This document shows, one piece after another, positions 19,495-29,309 of a stretch of 44,791 nucleotides of DNA. A program made the translations under genes and the position numbers. The DNA is taken from NCBI RefSeq assembly GCF_900099935.1, contig NZ_FNEK01000039.1:1-44791 (forward strand). Direction: 5' to 3'. The notes below the pieces were generated by a model. That model was not told the DNA's origin, did not search any database, and worked only from the letters and a program-made list of their open reading frames with translations. How positions within the stretch are numbered: the stretch's first letter is position 1; every line of letters begins with the position of its first letter. The stretch is from Aliiruegeria lutimaris (GTDB lineage: Bacteria > Pseudomonadota > Alphaproteobacteria > Rhodobacterales > Rhodobacteraceae).

Positions 19495-19659
19495 CGAAAC
19501 AGTTCTCCGCTTTTTGATTTCATCATCCCCTCTGGGACGCAGCCCGCAAAGCAATCCTTGGCCCAAATCTGTTTATTTGAGCGATTTCCTGCTATAAGAA
19601 CGGACCAGACAGAACGACGGCTTGCGTCGGCGTCCCTACAGATTCCAATTACAGGCGCG

Positions 19660-22600
19660 ATGACTCCGAATTTTTCCCTCATACTGGACCACGACGGCAT
19701 TTCGCTGCTGTATCGGCAGGATTCCGACTGGCGCAGCCTCGGCTCCGTTTCGCTGGACGCGCCGGATTTCGACGCGCAGTTGGAAGCACTGCGGCAACGG
19801 GCGGAGGCGCTCTCCGACGGGATTGCGCTGCGCAGCACGCTGGTCCTGCCCAATTCGCAAATCCTCTATGCCAGCACCGAGGCAGGCAAGGACGCGCGGG
19901 AGAATGCCCGGCTGGCCGGGCGGCGGCTGGACGGGGCCACGCCCTATGCGCTGGGCGATCTCGTCTATGACTGGAAGGTGCAAGGGAACGAGATTCTGAT
20001 CGCCGCCGTGGCGCGCGAGACGCTGGAAGAGGCCGAGGGGTTTGCCCAACTTCACGGCTTCGCCCCCCTGAGCTTTACCGCTGCGCCAGAGGATGGAAGC
20101 TTTCCCGGCGCGCCCTTCTTCGGGCCGAGCGATGCGGCGCCGCGCCTGCTGGCGCCGGGCGAGGTGCTGGAGCGCATCGCCCGGCCAATCCTGTCCTCGG
20201 GCCCTTACGAGGAGCCACGGGCGACACCGGAGCCCTTGCCGGAGCCTGAGCCCGAATCCACGCCGGTCGAAGTCCCGGAAGATTCGGCGACCAGTCCAGA
20301 GCCCGTGACAGAAGCCGAGGTCGTGCCGGAGCCCGAACCAGAGGCGACGGACATAGCTGAAAAACCAGAGCCCGCGGCGAAATCGGCGACGTCATTACTA
20401 GTCGAAAGCGAGACCTCCGAGCCCGCGTCCGAACCGGCGGTCGCGGAGCTTCCCGTAATCGACTTTGTCAGCCTGCGAGCTTCTCCGGACACTCCCGAGG
20501 CAAAAGCGACCGAAACACCGCCACGCCCCTTGCCGCCGGTCACCGAACCGGTGTCCGATCCGGAGCAGCCCGAACCGCGTGTGGACGTGGGCGCCGAGGA
20601 GGCACCGGAACCGGCACCGCCCGCGACTTTCAGTTCGATCCGCAGCCGCGTGGAACCGCCGGTTACGGCGGCTGTCGTTGGGAAATCGAAAAACACAGGA
20701 ACGAAGCCCAAACAACACGCCAGGTCCGCCAAACCTGCCCCGGCTGCGTCAGCTGCGGAAAAAACGGCACGCAAGCGGGCAGAACCGGTCCTGAAAGCCG
20801 CGCCGAAACCCGCAGCCGCGTCTGCCGCTCCGAATAGCTTCAAGCCGGGACTGCGCGCGGACAAGGTGGCGCGCGATAGCAGTGCTGCCGCGGCCAAATC
20901 TGCTGTCGAGACAGGCGGTTTCCGGGTGCCCCCCGCGCCGCCGCCACTGAACGAGGCCGAGGCCCTGACGGTCTTTGGCGCGCGCAAATCGCAGCAACCC
21001 CAGCAATCCCCCAGCCGGTTGGCATTGATCGCCGCGGCGGGTGGTGCCGTCGTCGTGGGCCTGATCGGGCTTTGGGCCTTTCTGGGCAGTGGTGGCGAGG
21101 ACATCACCGCCACCGACGCGCCCGCGGAACTGATCACCGAGGCCCCCTCGGCGCCGCAACTGGTTTCCCCCGAGACCGGTGCCCTGCCCGATCTCGCTGC
21201 CTCGGACACGGCGCCCACGGCCATCGCCCTTGCGCCGGCCTCCGCGACGCCCGAGCCGGAGACCGGACTCGCAACGCAGGATATGGCCGGCGACGCAGAG
21301 GCAACTTCCCAGGTTTCCGGCGCCGCCGCACTTCCCCCGCCGGCGGACGATGGCGCGCCCGAGGACCTCAGGCAGCCCGCCATCCAGAACGAGGCCAGCA
21401 CGGTCGGCATCAGCCAGCAGGAAACGCTTGCCAACCTGTCGACCTCGCAGCAGCCACTGGACGGAAGCCTGACACCGCAGAGCGGGAACGCGCTGGCCGA
21501 AAGCTTGCCGGAGGACAGCGTCGCCGCGCCGATGGTCGTCGATCCGACCCCGCTCGACCCGATATCCGCGCTGGCCGCCTATACCGTCAGCGGCATCTGG
21601 CAACGCGCGCCCGAGCGCAGCCAGCAGGCGCTGGAGGAAGAGACCGAAGAGTATTACATCGCTTCGATCGACCCGACCATTCCCAGCCAGGACGCCTATG
21701 CGCTGCCGACGCTGGACCGCGCTCCGGACAGGCTGCCGCGGGCAGCGGCCACGCCCGTCGTGCCCGAGCCGGAGCCCGATCCGGCGCAGGCCAGCGATGC
21801 GCTGGATGGGGAGGAAATCGCGCCCGATGGTGTCGAAGTCGTGCGCGGCAAGCCCAGCATCGTGCCGCCCCGCCGTCCCGCCGACCTCGCACCGGCCGCG
21901 CAATCTGCGCCAGAGACCGCCCCGGAAACCGGGGTCAACCCGGCGGAAGGTGCCTTGCGCGGAGAGCGGCCACGGTCTCGCCCCGAGGGGCTGATCGAGG
22001 CCAATGAACGGGCGACCTTTGGCGGCAACACGCGCTCCGAACTGGCGGAAATCCGCCCGAATGCGCGCCCACGTTCCGTTCAGGAGACCGCAGAGGCGCT
22101 GGATGCGGCCGTTCGCATGGCAGATGCGGAGACGGTGGAAGGCCAGCAGGGAACCGAAGCCCTGAGCTTGCAGGATCAGGCACTGGCACTGGATCTTGCC
22201 TCCGCCACGCGGCGCGCGGTTGCCAATTCTCCGCAGCCGCGTCTGCGCCCGTCAAACATATCGCAGATCGCCGACCGGGCCCGCAAGCGGGCAGAACAGG
22301 ACGCCCAGGCGCAAGCCGAGGCCGAACAGCAGGCCCGCGATGACGCACAGGCCGCCGCGCTGAGCCAGGAACGCGCCGTCGCCGCCGCGGCACGCAAGTC
22401 CGCGGAAGAAGCGGCCCAGCAGGAAGCGGCCAAGCAGGCCGCCGCCGCTCAGGCCGCAAAGGAAAAGGAAGAGGCGATCCAGGCCGCCGCCAAGGCCGCC
22501 AAGGAGGAGGAGCGTGCCGCCAAGTCCTCGGGGCCGGCGGTTCCGCGCAGCGAACGCGCCAATCCCACCGGCACGACCTCGGCGACCGTTGCCAAGCAGG

Positions 22601-22821
22601 CCACGGTCAAGAACCAGATCTCGCTGAGCAAGGTTTCCCTTATCGGGGTCTACGGCACGTCCACCAAGCGGAGGGCGCTGGTCCGCCTGCCATCGGGAAA
22701 GATGTTGAAGGTCAAGGTCGGCGACCGCATCGATGGCGGACGCGTCGCCGCCATCGGCACCAGCGACCTGCGCTACCAGAAGGGCGGCCGGACGGTGACG
22801 CTCAAGATGCCAAAGGGTTGA
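19660..22821 (+). CDS. Large single-span membrane protein: GspL/PilM-like N-terminus, GspC/PilP-like C-terminus
   Basis: The 1053-residue product is not a standard named family to me. Residues 1-150 resemble the cytoplasmic actin-like domain of GspL/PilM: LVLPNSQILYAS, a domain of about 30 residues ending TPYALGDLVYDWKV, then ILIAAVARETLEEAEGFAQL. A long Pro/Glu/Ala-rich linker follows (about 170-440). One membrane segment lies at 454-475 (LALIAAAGGAVVVGLIGLWA), then a second low-complexity acidic linker. An Ala/Gln/Glu/Lys-rich coiled coil covers about 868-957. The C-terminal 65 residues (VSLIGVYGTSTKRRALVRLP, VKVGDRIDGGRVAAIG, YQKGGRTVTLKMP) look like the GspC/PilP homology-region fold. ATG 19660 is chosen because the upstream frame is antisense to the SIMPL gene. 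No other type II or type IV pilus genes are nearby. The domain calls are my pattern reading. Confidence 0.7.
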   Translation: MTPNFSLILDHDGISLLYRQDSDWRSLGSVSLDAPDFDAQLEALRQRAEALSDGIALRSTLVLPNSQILYASTEAGKDARENARLAGRRLDGATPYALGDLVYDWKVQGNEILIAAVARETLEEAEGFAQLHGFAPLSFTAAPEDGSFPGAPFFGPSDAAPRLLAPGEVLERIARPILSSGPYEEPRATPEPLPEPEPESTPVEVPEDSATSPEPVTEAEVVPEPEPEATDIAEKPEPAAKSATSLLVESETSEPASEPAVAELPVIDFVSLRASPDTPEAKATETPPRPLPPVTEPVSDPEQPEPRVDVGAEEAPEPAPPATFSSIRSRVEPPVTAAVVGKSKNTGTKPKQHARSAKPAPAASAAEKTARKRAEPVLKAAPKPAAASAAPNSFKPGLRADKVARDSSAAAAKSAVETGGFRVPPAPPPLNEAEALTVFGARKSQQPQQSPSRLALIAAAGGAVVVGLIGLWAFLGSGGEDITATDAPAELITEAPSAPQLVSPETGALPDLAASDTAPTAIALAPASATPEPETGLATQDMAGDAEATSQVSGAAALPPPADDGAPEDLRQPAIQNEASTVGISQQETLANLSTSQQPLDGSLTPQSGNALAESLPEDSVAAPMVVDPTPLDPISALAAYTVSGIWQRAPERSQQALEEETEEYYIASIDPTIPSQDAYALPTLDRAPDRLPRAAATPVVPEPEPDPAQASDALDGEEIAPDGVEVVRGKPSIVPPRRPADLAPAAQSAPETAPETGVNPAEGALRGERPRSRPEGLIEANERATFGGNTRSELAEIRPNARPRSVQETAEALDAAVRMADAETVEGQQGTEALSLQDQALALDLASATRRAVANSPQPRLRPSNISQIADRARKRAEQDAQAQAEAEQQARDDAQAAALSQERAVAAAARKSAEEAAQQEAAKQAAAAQAAKEKEEAIQAAAKAAKEEERAAKSSGPAVPRSERANPTGTTSATVAKQATVKNQISLSKVSLIGVYGTSTKRRALVRLPSGKMLKVKVGDRIDGGRVAAIGTSDLRYQKGGRTVTLKMPKG

Positions 22822-22983
22822 GCCCTGCGCAAAGAGGTGGCGGAAAGCTGTCACGCAGACAACAAGAGGCGTATCCCGGCAGCTTTTGCTTGTCCGCCCT
22901 GCTACGTGCTGCATACTCGCGGATCCAGCACACAATGCGAGCGCGGCCTCTCTTTTCCTGCGCGTTTTGAGAAAGGGTGATTG

Positions 22984-24915
22984 ATGGAAGGCTTTTTTGA
23001 CGACGCGACGATTCTGCTCGGCGCCGCCGTCATCGGCGTTCCCATCGCGGCGCGGCTCGGGCTCGGCTCGGTGCTGGGCTACCTGCTGGCGGGCATTCTG
23101 ATCGGGCCCCTGCTGACGCTGGCCGGCATGGAGGCGGAGACGCTGCGCCACTATTCCGAGTTCGGCGTTGTCATGATGCTGTTCCTGATCGGGCTGGAGT
23201 TGGAGCCGCGCACGCTTTGGGAGATGCGCGACAAGCTGATCGGCATGGGCGGACTGCAGATCGGGCTGACCACGGCGGCGGTAACGGCCTTGGCCTGGCT
23301 GATGGGCGAGACTTTAAACATGTCGCTTGCGATCGGGTTGATCCTGGCGCTGTCTTCGACCGCCATCGTACTGCAGACGCTCTCGGAAAAGGGGCTGATG
23401 AAGACCGGCGGCGGCAAGGCGACATTCTCGGTCCTGCTGACGCAGGATATCGCCGTGATCCCGATGCTGGCGCTGATGCCGCTGCTCGCGATGCCGAAAG
23501 TGCCCCAATTTGACTCGTCCGGCGTGATCCTGCGCCCCGGCGAAGGGGCGAGTGGCGAGGAGGTGCACCACGCGCTGTCGCTTATCGACGGGTTGACGGG
23601 CTGGCAGGCGACTTTCGTGATCATCATCGTGATCGTGGCTGTCGTGCTGGCGGGGATGTATCTTTCGCCCCTGCTCTTCCGCTTCGTCCACATGGCGAAG
23701 CTGCGCGAGATTCACACTGCGACGGCCTTGTTCGTTGTCTTTTTGATCGCCTACCTGATGGTGCTGGTCGGCCTCTCGCCGGCGCTTGGGGCGTTCCTGG
23801 GCGGGGTGGTGTTGGCGTCCTCGGAGTTCCGACACGAGCTGGAAGCCAATATCGAGCCCTTCAAGGGGTTGCTGCTGGGCGTGTTCTTCATGTCCGTGGG
23901 CGCGGGCATCGATTTCGCCGTCATGGCGAGCAATGTCGGCACGGTGATCGGGCTGACGGCGCTGCTGGTGCTGACAAAGGGGCTAGTGCTGTTCCTGCTG
24001 GCCAATCTCTTCGGACTGCGCAAGCGGGACAAGTGGCTGTTTACGCTGGGGCTGGCGCAGGCGGGCGAATTCGGCTTCGTGCTGATTTCCTTCTCGTTGC
24101 AGGAAAACGTGCTACCGGAACGGCTGGCACAGATATTGTTGCTGGTGGTGGCGCTGTCGATGCTGATCACGCCGCTGCTCTTTATCCTCTACGATTATAT
24201 CGCGCACCGCCTCGGCGATCACTCCGAGGCGACGGATGTGCATCGCAAGCATGACGATATCGACGAGCAGGCCCCGGTGATAATCGCCGGGATCGGGCGT
24301 TTCGGGCAGGTGGTGAACCGAATGGTGGAGATGGCGGGGCTGAAATGTACCGTGCTCGACCATGACCTCGCCGCGATCGAGCTGATGCGGCATTTCGGGT
24401 TCAAGGCCTTTTACGGCGATCCGACCCGTCCGGTGCTGTTGCATGCGGCGGGGCTGAAGGATGCGCGGGTTCTGGTGGCGGCGCTGGATGACCCGCACGC
24501 AACGACCCGTCTGGTGAAATATGCGCGTTCCCAGCGGCCGGACCTGCATATCATCGCGCGCGCGCATGACCGCGTACATGTCTACCAACTCTACCAGGCG
24601 GGCGCCGATGACATCGTGCGGGAGATGTTCGACAGCTCGCTCCGGGCCGGGCGCTACGTTCTGGAGAACATGGATTTCTCGGCCTTCGAGGCCAACGAGA
24701 TGGAGAAGACCTTCTACAAGCATGACCGGATGACGCTGCGCGAGTTGGCACCGCTCTGGGATCCGGCGCGCTCGCTGAAGGACAACCCGGCCTACCTTGA
24801 GCGGGCGCGGGAGTTGAACAAGGTGCTGGAGACCTCGCTGGTGACGGCGCTCGAGGTCCAGGAACTGGAAGCGCGCGATCACGGCGACGATCCGCCCCGC
24901 CCCACCGTGGATTAG
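22984..24915 (+). CDS. Monovalent cation:proton antiporter, KefB/KefC-like (CPA2)
   Basis: The 643-residue product has an N-terminal CPA2 exchanger domain of about 12 membrane segments (residues 5-400) and a cytoplasmic RCK/TrkA-N domain (about 430-550). Diagnostic blocks are LGYLLAGILIGP, FLIGLELEP, LALSSTAIVLQTLSEKG, FSVLLTQDIAVIPMLAL (the QD ion-site pair) and LGAFLGGVVLASSEFRHELEANIEPFKGLLLGVFFMSVG-type sequence. The RCK domain starts VIIAGIGRFGQVVNRM, a nucleotide-binding GxGxxG-like fold. It probably exports potassium in exchange for protons. Whether it is glutathione-gated like KefC cannot be told. ATG 22984 is used; a TTG just before it is in frame. It is convergent with cobT. Confidence 0.92.
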   Translation: MEGFFDDATILLGAAVIGVPIAARLGLGSVLGYLLAGILIGPLLTLAGMEAETLRHYSEFGVVMMLFLIGLELEPRTLWEMRDKLIGMGGLQIGLTTAAVTALAWLMGETLNMSLAIGLILALSSTAIVLQTLSEKGLMKTGGGKATFSVLLTQDIAVIPMLALMPLLAMPKVPQFDSSGVILRPGEGASGEEVHHALSLIDGLTGWQATFVIIIVIVAVVLAGMYLSPLLFRFVHMAKLREIHTATALFVVFLIAYLMVLVGLSPALGAFLGGVVLASSEFRHELEANIEPFKGLLLGVFFMSVGAGIDFAVMASNVGTVIGLTALLVLTKGLVLFLLANLFGLRKRDKWLFTLGLAQAGEFGFVLISFSLQENVLPERLAQILLLVVALSMLITPLLFILYDYIAHRLGDHSEATDVHRKHDDIDEQAPVIIAGIGRFGQVVNRMVEMAGLKCTVLDHDLAAIELMRHFGFKAFYGDPTRPVLLHAAGLKDARVLVAALDDPHATTRLVKYARSQRPDLHIIARAHDRVHVYQLYQAGADDIVREMFDSSLRAGRYVLENMDFSAFEANEMEKTFYKHDRMTLRELAPLWDPARSLKDNPAYLERARELNKVLETSLVTALEVQELEARDHGDDPPRPTVD

Positions 24916-24919
24916 GGCC

Positions 24920-24982
24920 CGAAGGCGCGCGGGGACGATCCTGCGGATCGTGCCTCCGGCAGGGTATTTATCCCAACAAGAA
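24920..24982 (+). repeat. Dispersed palindromic repeat, copy F (type 2 head)
   Basis: GAAGGCGCGCGGGG, then CGATCCTGCGGATCG hairpin, TGCCTCCGGCAGG and a diverged tail GGTATTTATCCCAACAAG. It shares the head of copy G but its tail has drifted. It lies between the convergent antiporter and cobT genes. Confidence 0.65.
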
Positions 24983-24997
24983 GCCATTGGTCGGGGG

Positions 24998-25020
24998 CGG
25001 GCGGCGAATGCAGCCGCCCG
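24998..25020. terminator. GC hairpin between antiporter and cobT
   Basis: CGGGCGGC and GCCGCCCG form an 8-bp stem around GAATGCA in the convergent gap. Neither side has a T-run, so its role as a terminator is uncertain. Confidence 0.3.
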
Positions 25021-25032
25021 GACCTGAACCGA

Positions 25033-26055
25033 TCAGCCGCCGGAAACGCCGGCCTCGCCGAAGGTGGCCATGCCGGAATGGCAGGCGATGGCGCCCTTGA
25101 GCACACCGATGGCGAGTGCGGCGCCGGAGCCTTCGCCAAGGCGCAGGCCGAGGCTGAGCAGTGGCTCCTTGCCGATCTTTTCCAGCATCATGGAATGGGC
25201 ACCTTCCGCGGAGACATGACCAGCAACGGTATGGTCGAGCGCGCCGGGTGTGACGGATTCGAGCACGGAGGCGGCGGCGGTACAGATGAAGCCATCAAGG
25301 ATAACCGGGATACGGTGATGGCGCGCGGCGAGGATGGCGCCGGCCATGGCCGCAATCTCGCGCCCGCCGAGGTGGCGCAGCACTTCGAGCGGGTCGGAAA
25401 GCGCGTCGGCATGCAGCGCGAGCCCCGCATCGACCACGTCCCGTTTCCGGGCAAGGCCTTCATCATCGACCCCAGAGCCCCGTCCGACCCAAGCCTCTCC
25501 CCCGCCGCCATGCAGCGCGGCAGCGATGGCCGCGGCGGAGGTCGTGTTGCCGATGCCCATCTCGCCAGTCACCACCAGCCCGGCCTTGGGATCGACCGCT
25601 TCCCAGCCAGCGGCCATGGCGGCGACGAGGTCCTGCTCGCTCATGGCCGGGGCTTCGGTGAAGTCGGCGGTGGGGCGGTCAAGTTCCAGCTCCACGATGT
25701 CCGTGCGGGCCCCGAAAGCGGTGAGAAGCTGGTTGATCGCGGCACCGCCGGCGCGGAAATTGGCGACCATCTGCACGGTCACCTCGATGGGGAAAGCCGA
25801 CACGCCCTTGGCGGCAACGCCGTGGTTTCCTGCAAAAACAATGCCTTGAAGATTTTCAAGGTTCGGACGCGCATTGCCGACCCAGCCCGCGTACCAGATT
25901 GCAAGATCTTCGAGCCGACCAAGCGCCGCGGGCGGCTTGGTGAGCATGCCATTGCGTGCCTGCGCCGCGGCGAGTGCCTCGGAATCGGGCTGCGGCAGGT
26001 TGGCCAGGGCGGCGCGGATTTCGTTCAGATCTGAAAAGGGGGCTTTGGCAGTCAT
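25033..26055 (-). CDS. cobT: Nicotinate-nucleotide:dimethylbenzimidazole phosphoribosyltransferase
   Basis: CobT makes alpha-ribazole phosphate, the precursor of the lower ligand of cobalamin. The 340-residue product has the family blocks [69 protein letters not shown] and [14 protein letters not shown], and ends with the catalytic glutamate region [19 protein letters not shown]. The length is normal. ATG 26055 matches the family start; the frame is open 38 codons further but overlaps the divergent cobS. The two genes share a 76-base divergent region, so their control may be linked. No cobalamin riboswitch fits in that gap. Confidence 0.96.
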   Translation of the reverse strand: MTAKAPFSDLNEIRAALANLPQPDSEALAAAQARNGMLTKPPAALGRLEDLAIWYAGWVGNARPNLENLQGIVFAGNHGVAAKGVSAFPIEVTVQMVANFRAGGAAINQLLTAFGARTDIVELELDRPTADFTEAPAMSEQDLVAAMAAGWEAVDPKAGLVVTGEMGIGNTTSAAAIAAALHGGGGEAWVGRGSGVDDEGLARKRDVVDAGLALHADALSDPLEVLRHLGGREIAAMAGAILAARHHRIPVILDGFICTAAASVLESVTPGALDHTVAGHVSAEGAHSMMLEKIGKEPLLSLGLRLGEGSGAALAIGVLKGAIACHSGMATFGEAGVSGG

Positions 26056-26131
26056 CGTGGACCTCTGTCTTGTTTCCCCGCTTCTGCGACGATAAGGGCG
26101 GGAGGACAAGAGCCGCGGGAGTGGATAACGG

Positions 26132-26893
26132 ATGGCTGAGCAGCGACAAATCATAGCTCCCCGCGACATTGCTCTCGCCTGTGCCTTGCTGACCCGCCTG
26201 CCCGTTCCGGTCGATGCCGATTTTGCCGCCCGGCGGGGCGCGGGAGCGGCCTGGGCCTACCCGCTGGCGGGGCTGCTGGTGGCATTGATCGCGGGCGGGA
26301 TCGGCTGGGCCGCGCTGTGGCTGGGTCTGTCCCCGGGGCTGGCGGCGGGGCTGGTGCTGACCGGACAGGTGGTAATGACGGGCGCCATGCACGAGGACGG
26401 GCTGGCGGACTCGGCGGACGGGCTCTGGGGCGGCTGGACCCGCGAGCGGCGGCTCGAGATCATGAAGGACAGCCGGATCGGCAGCTATGGCGTGCTGGCC
26501 ATGGTGCTGGCGCTCGGGCTGCGATGGAACGCGCTGGTCGCGCTCGGAGCCGGGTTCCTGCCAGCGCTGCTGGTGGCAGCGCTCCTGAGCCGGGCGCTGA
26601 TCGTGGCAGAGATGGCCGCGCTGCCGAATGCGCGCGACGGTGGCATGTCGCGCTCCATCGGGCGGCCGGGGGGCGTGACGGTCGGGCTGGCCATGGTGCT
26701 GGCGACCGGGTTGTCGCTGGCGATGATTGGCGGGACGGCCCTGCTTCTGCTGGCCATAGCCGGGCTGGCGGCTTTTGGGTGCGCGATGATTGCGCGCGTC
26801 AAGATCGGCGGGCAGACCGGCGATATCCTCGGCGCAACGCAGCAGGTGAGCGAAATCGCGATTCTCGCGGCAGCAACTGTCCTGTTTTCGTAA
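26132..26893 (+). CDS. cobS: Adenosylcobinamide-GDP ribazoletransferase (cobalamin synthase)
   Basis: CobS joins adenosylcobinamide-GDP to alpha-ribazole (phosphate) at the inner membrane, the last assembly step of cobalamin. The 253-residue product is rich in membrane segments and has the metal-binding motif [18 protein letters not shown], followed by [19 protein letters not shown] and the late [18 protein letters not shown]. These are the standard landmarks of the family. It is divergent from cobT, which supplies its second substrate. Nothing else of the cobalamin pathway is in the window. Confidence 0.95.
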   Translation: MAEQRQIIAPRDIALACALLTRLPVPVDADFAARRGAGAAWAYPLAGLLVALIAGGIGWAALWLGLSPGLAAGLVLTGQVVMTGAMHEDGLADSADGLWGGWTRERRLEIMKDSRIGSYGVLAMVLALGLRWNALVALGAGFLPALLVAALLSRALIVAEMAALPNARDGGMSRSIGRPGGVTVGLAMVLATGLSLAMIGGTALLLLAIAGLAAFGCAMIARVKIGGQTGDILGATQQVSEIAILAAATVLFS

Positions 26894-27055
26894 CCGCATA
26901 TCCGCGCTTGTTTTTTCGCAGATCGGCCTGGGGCGCACCGCGTCGGCGCGATGTGCGTCACATTGTCGTTACGCAAATGTTGCACGTTTGTTACATGGAT
27001 CGAGGCCAAAAAGCTCTGTAGGGAGCGCCGTAAATCCGAGGTACTGGGGGACAAC

Positions 27056-28540
27056 GTGTCCGACAAGAACTACGAGCCGCGACATTTCGAGACCCTCGAC
27101 CGAGACCTCGATCGCCTTTCCAGACTTGAGGCAGCCAACGCATTCGTTGCCCGCCCAATGGCGGCGCCGGCGCTGGCGGCAGCCTTCATCCTGCTGTCCG
27201 GGCTCCTCGCTGCCCTGCTGATGGATGGCACCACCGGCACGATGGTCATCGTGGTTGCGGCGGCTCTGGGCGCCTACATGGCGGTGAATATCGGCGCCAA
27301 TGACGTGGCCAACAACATGGGGCCGGCGGTTGGGGCGAATGTGCTCTCCATGGGCGGCGCCATCGCGATTGCCATCGTCTTTGAAAGCGCCGGCGCGTTG
27401 ATTGCTGGCGGAGACGTTGTTTCGACCGTGGCAAAGGGGATCGTGGCGCCCGAATCGACGCCGTCGGCAGAGATCTTCATCGAAGCGATGATGGCGGCCC
27501 TCTTCGCCGCCGCGCTGTGGGTCAATATCGCGACATGGATCGGTGCGCCTGTTTCGACCACCCATGCCGTCGTCGGCGGCGTGATGGGAGCGGGGATCGC
27601 GGCCGCAGGTTTCGGCGCGGTCAACTGGCCGATCATGGCGGCGATTGCGGCCAGCTGGGTGATCTCGCCGCTGCTGGGCGGGCTCATCGCCGCCGGCTTC
27701 CTGTGGTTCATCAAGGAACGCATCATCTACCAGCCGGACAAGATCGCCGCCGCGCGGGTCTGGGTTCCGGTGCTGGTCGGGATCATGGCCGGCGCCTTCT
27801 CTGCCTACCTGGCGCTGAAGGGGTTGAAAAAGATCATCAAGATCGACTTCACAACCGCGCTCGGCATCGGTCTCGCCATCGGTATCGGCGTCTGGCTGAT
27901 CCTGATCCCGGTGATTCGAAAGCGGTCGCAAGGGCTGGAAAACCGCAACAGGTCGCTCAAGGTGCTGTTCTCGATCCCACTGATCGTCTCGGCAGCCTTC
28001 CTCAGCTTTGCCCATGGCGCCAATGACGTGGCCAACGCCGTCGGGCCGCTGGCCGCAATTGTCAGCGCCACCGAAACCGGTGATTTCACCTCTGCCATCA
28101 GCGTTCCATTCTGGGTGATGATGATCGGCGCTTTTGGCATCTCCTTCGGGCTGTTCCTGTTCGGGCCGAAATTGATCCGAATGGTCGGCAGCGAGATCAC
28201 CAAGCTCAACCCGATGCGCGCCTTCTGCGTGGCGCTGTCCGCCGCGATCACGGTGATCATCGCCAGCTGGCTCGGCCTTCCGGTCAGCTCGACCCATATC
28301 GCCGTTGGCGGCATCTTTGGCGTGGGCTTCTTTCGTGAGTGGTACGCGGAACGCAGGCTGCTGCGCGCGCGGCACCTGGTGCCGGATCGCCCCGTGCATA
28401 CCCCGAACGAGCGGCGCCAGAGAAAGCTCGTGCGTCGCGCCCACATGATGACGATTGCCGCGGCATGGATCGTCACGGTTCCGGCGGCAGCGATACTGTC
28501 GGGGATCGTCTTCATGGGCATTCGCCTCGCTACCGGGTGA
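27056..28540 (+). CDS. pit: Inorganic phosphate transporter, Pit family
   Basis: Pit permeases carry metal-phosphate complexes with protons across the inner membrane. The 494-residue product has the two signature repeats in inverted halves: VNIGANDVANNMGPAVGA near residue 80 and FAHGANDVANAVGPLAAI near residue 320. It also has paired GAPVSTTHAVVGGVMGAG and GLPVSSTHIAVGGIFGVG motifs, and ten or more membrane segments. The N-terminal 30 residues and a C-terminal basic loop (RRQRKLVRRAH) are polar. A GTG start at 27056 is chosen: it follows GGGGGA, while the open frame to 26951 contains poor, non-family sequence. A bidirectional-looking terminator separates it from carD. Confidence 0.94.
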   Translation: MSDKNYEPRHFETLDRDLDRLSRLEAANAFVARPMAAPALAAAFILLSGLLAALLMDGTTGTMVIVVAAALGAYMAVNIGANDVANNMGPAVGANVLSMGGAIAIAIVFESAGALIAGGDVVSTVAKGIVAPESTPSAEIFIEAMMAALFAAALWVNIATWIGAPVSTTHAVVGGVMGAGIAAAGFGAVNWPIMAAIAASWVISPLLGGLIAAGFLWFIKERIIYQPDKIAAARVWVPVLVGIMAGAFSAYLALKGLKKIIKIDFTTALGIGLAIGIGVWLILIPVIRKRSQGLENRNRSLKVLFSIPLIVSAAFLSFAHGANDVANAVGPLAAIVSATETGDFTSAISVPFWVMMIGAFGISFGLFLFGPKLIRMVGSEITKLNPMRAFCVALSAAITVIIASWLGLPVSSTHIAVGGIFGVGFFREWYAERRLLRARHLVPDRPVHTPNERRQRKLVRRAHMMTIAAAWIVTVPAAAILSGIVFMGIRLATG

Positions 28541-28583
28541 CGCCCGGTAGGGGGGCGCCGGGAGGCGCAACGCGACAGGCAAA

Positions 28584-28620
28584 GAAAAAGGCCGCGGCAA
28601 ATGCCACGGCCTTTCTTGTT
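28584..28620. terminator. Bidirectional terminator between pit and carD
   Basis: GGCCGCGGCA and TGCCACGGCC pair with one mismatch. The stem is flanked by GAAAAA on the left and TTTCTT on the right, so it can end both the plus-strand pit and the minus-strand carD transcripts. Confidence 0.85.
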
Positions 28621-28640
28621 CGTTAGCACTGATCGGCAGG

Positions 28641-29150
28641 TCAGGCGGCGCGGCTCACGAGAACTTCGTCCACCTGCTTCTGGGCATCCGTCTCGCCCAG
28701 GCCGGAAACGGCGGCCACTTCGCGGGTCAGGCGCTCTAGAGCGGCTTCGTAGAGTTGGCGCTCAGAATAGCTCTGCTCGCGCTGCTCGTCGGTGCGGTGC
28801 AGGTCGCGCACCACCTCGGCAATGGCGATCAGGTCGCCGGAATTGATCTTCTGTTCGTATTCCTGCGCCCGGCGCGACCACATGGCCCGCTTGACCTTGG
28901 CCTTACCCTTGAGCGTGGTCATCGCCTTGGAGACCACATCGGGCGAGGAGAGCGAGCGCATGCCGACGGAGACGGCCTTGTTGGTCGGCACCCGCAGCTT
29001 CATCTTATCCTTCTCGAAATCGATCACGAAGAGTTCGAGTGAAATCCCGGCGATTTCCTGTTCCTCGATGGAAATGATCCGGCCAACGCCATGGGCCGGA
29101 TACACCACGAAATCATTCGGACGGAACTCGAGTTTTTTGGTTCTTGTCAT
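28641..29150 (-). CDS. carD: CarD family transcriptional regulator
   Basis: CarD-type proteins bind the RNA polymerase beta subunit and stabilise open promoter complexes, often at rRNA promoters. The 169-residue product has the N-terminal CarD/TRCF interaction domain (KLEFRPNDFVVYPAHGVGRI, EIAGISLELFVIDFEKDKMKL, VPTNKAVSVGMR) and a helical DNA-binding C-terminal domain (KVKRAMWSRRAQEYEQKI, GDLIAIAEVVRDLHR, YSERQLYEAALERL). ATG 29150 follows GAGGGGATAAAC; the upstream open frame is leader. A good promoter lies about 160 bases upstream, so it is transcribed apart from fdxA. Confidence 0.94.
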   Translation of the reverse strand: MTRTKKLEFRPNDFVVYPAHGVGRIISIEEQEIAGISLELFVIDFEKDKMKLRVPTNKAVSVGMRSLSSPDVVSKAMTTLKGKAKVKRAMWSRRAQEYEQKINSGDLIAIAEVVRDLHRTDEQREQSYSERQLYEAALERLTREVAAVSGLGETDAQKQVDEVLVSRAA

Positions 29151-29309
29151 GTTTATCCCCTCGACATCTCCCAAACCCGTCAGCGCAAACGAAAGCCCCG
29201 CCGGAAAGGAAAATCTCCGGAGAAGCTTTGATTCAGGGCTCTTGGTAAACACCATACTGGTGAGCAGCCCCAGCAGGCGGGTGTCAGTATTCAGCTTTCA
29301 TCACGGACA

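Noticed and set aside
21940-22530. Ala/Glu/Gln/Lys-rich stretch read as a TolA or TonB gene
   Set aside because: It lies inside one continuous frame with the N-terminal and C-terminal domains of the large protein. The TonB/TolA C-terminal domain is absent.
26056-26131. Cobalamin riboswitch between cobT and cobS
   Set aside because: Only 76 bases separate the two start codons, too few for the aptamer, and no B12-box consensus was seen.
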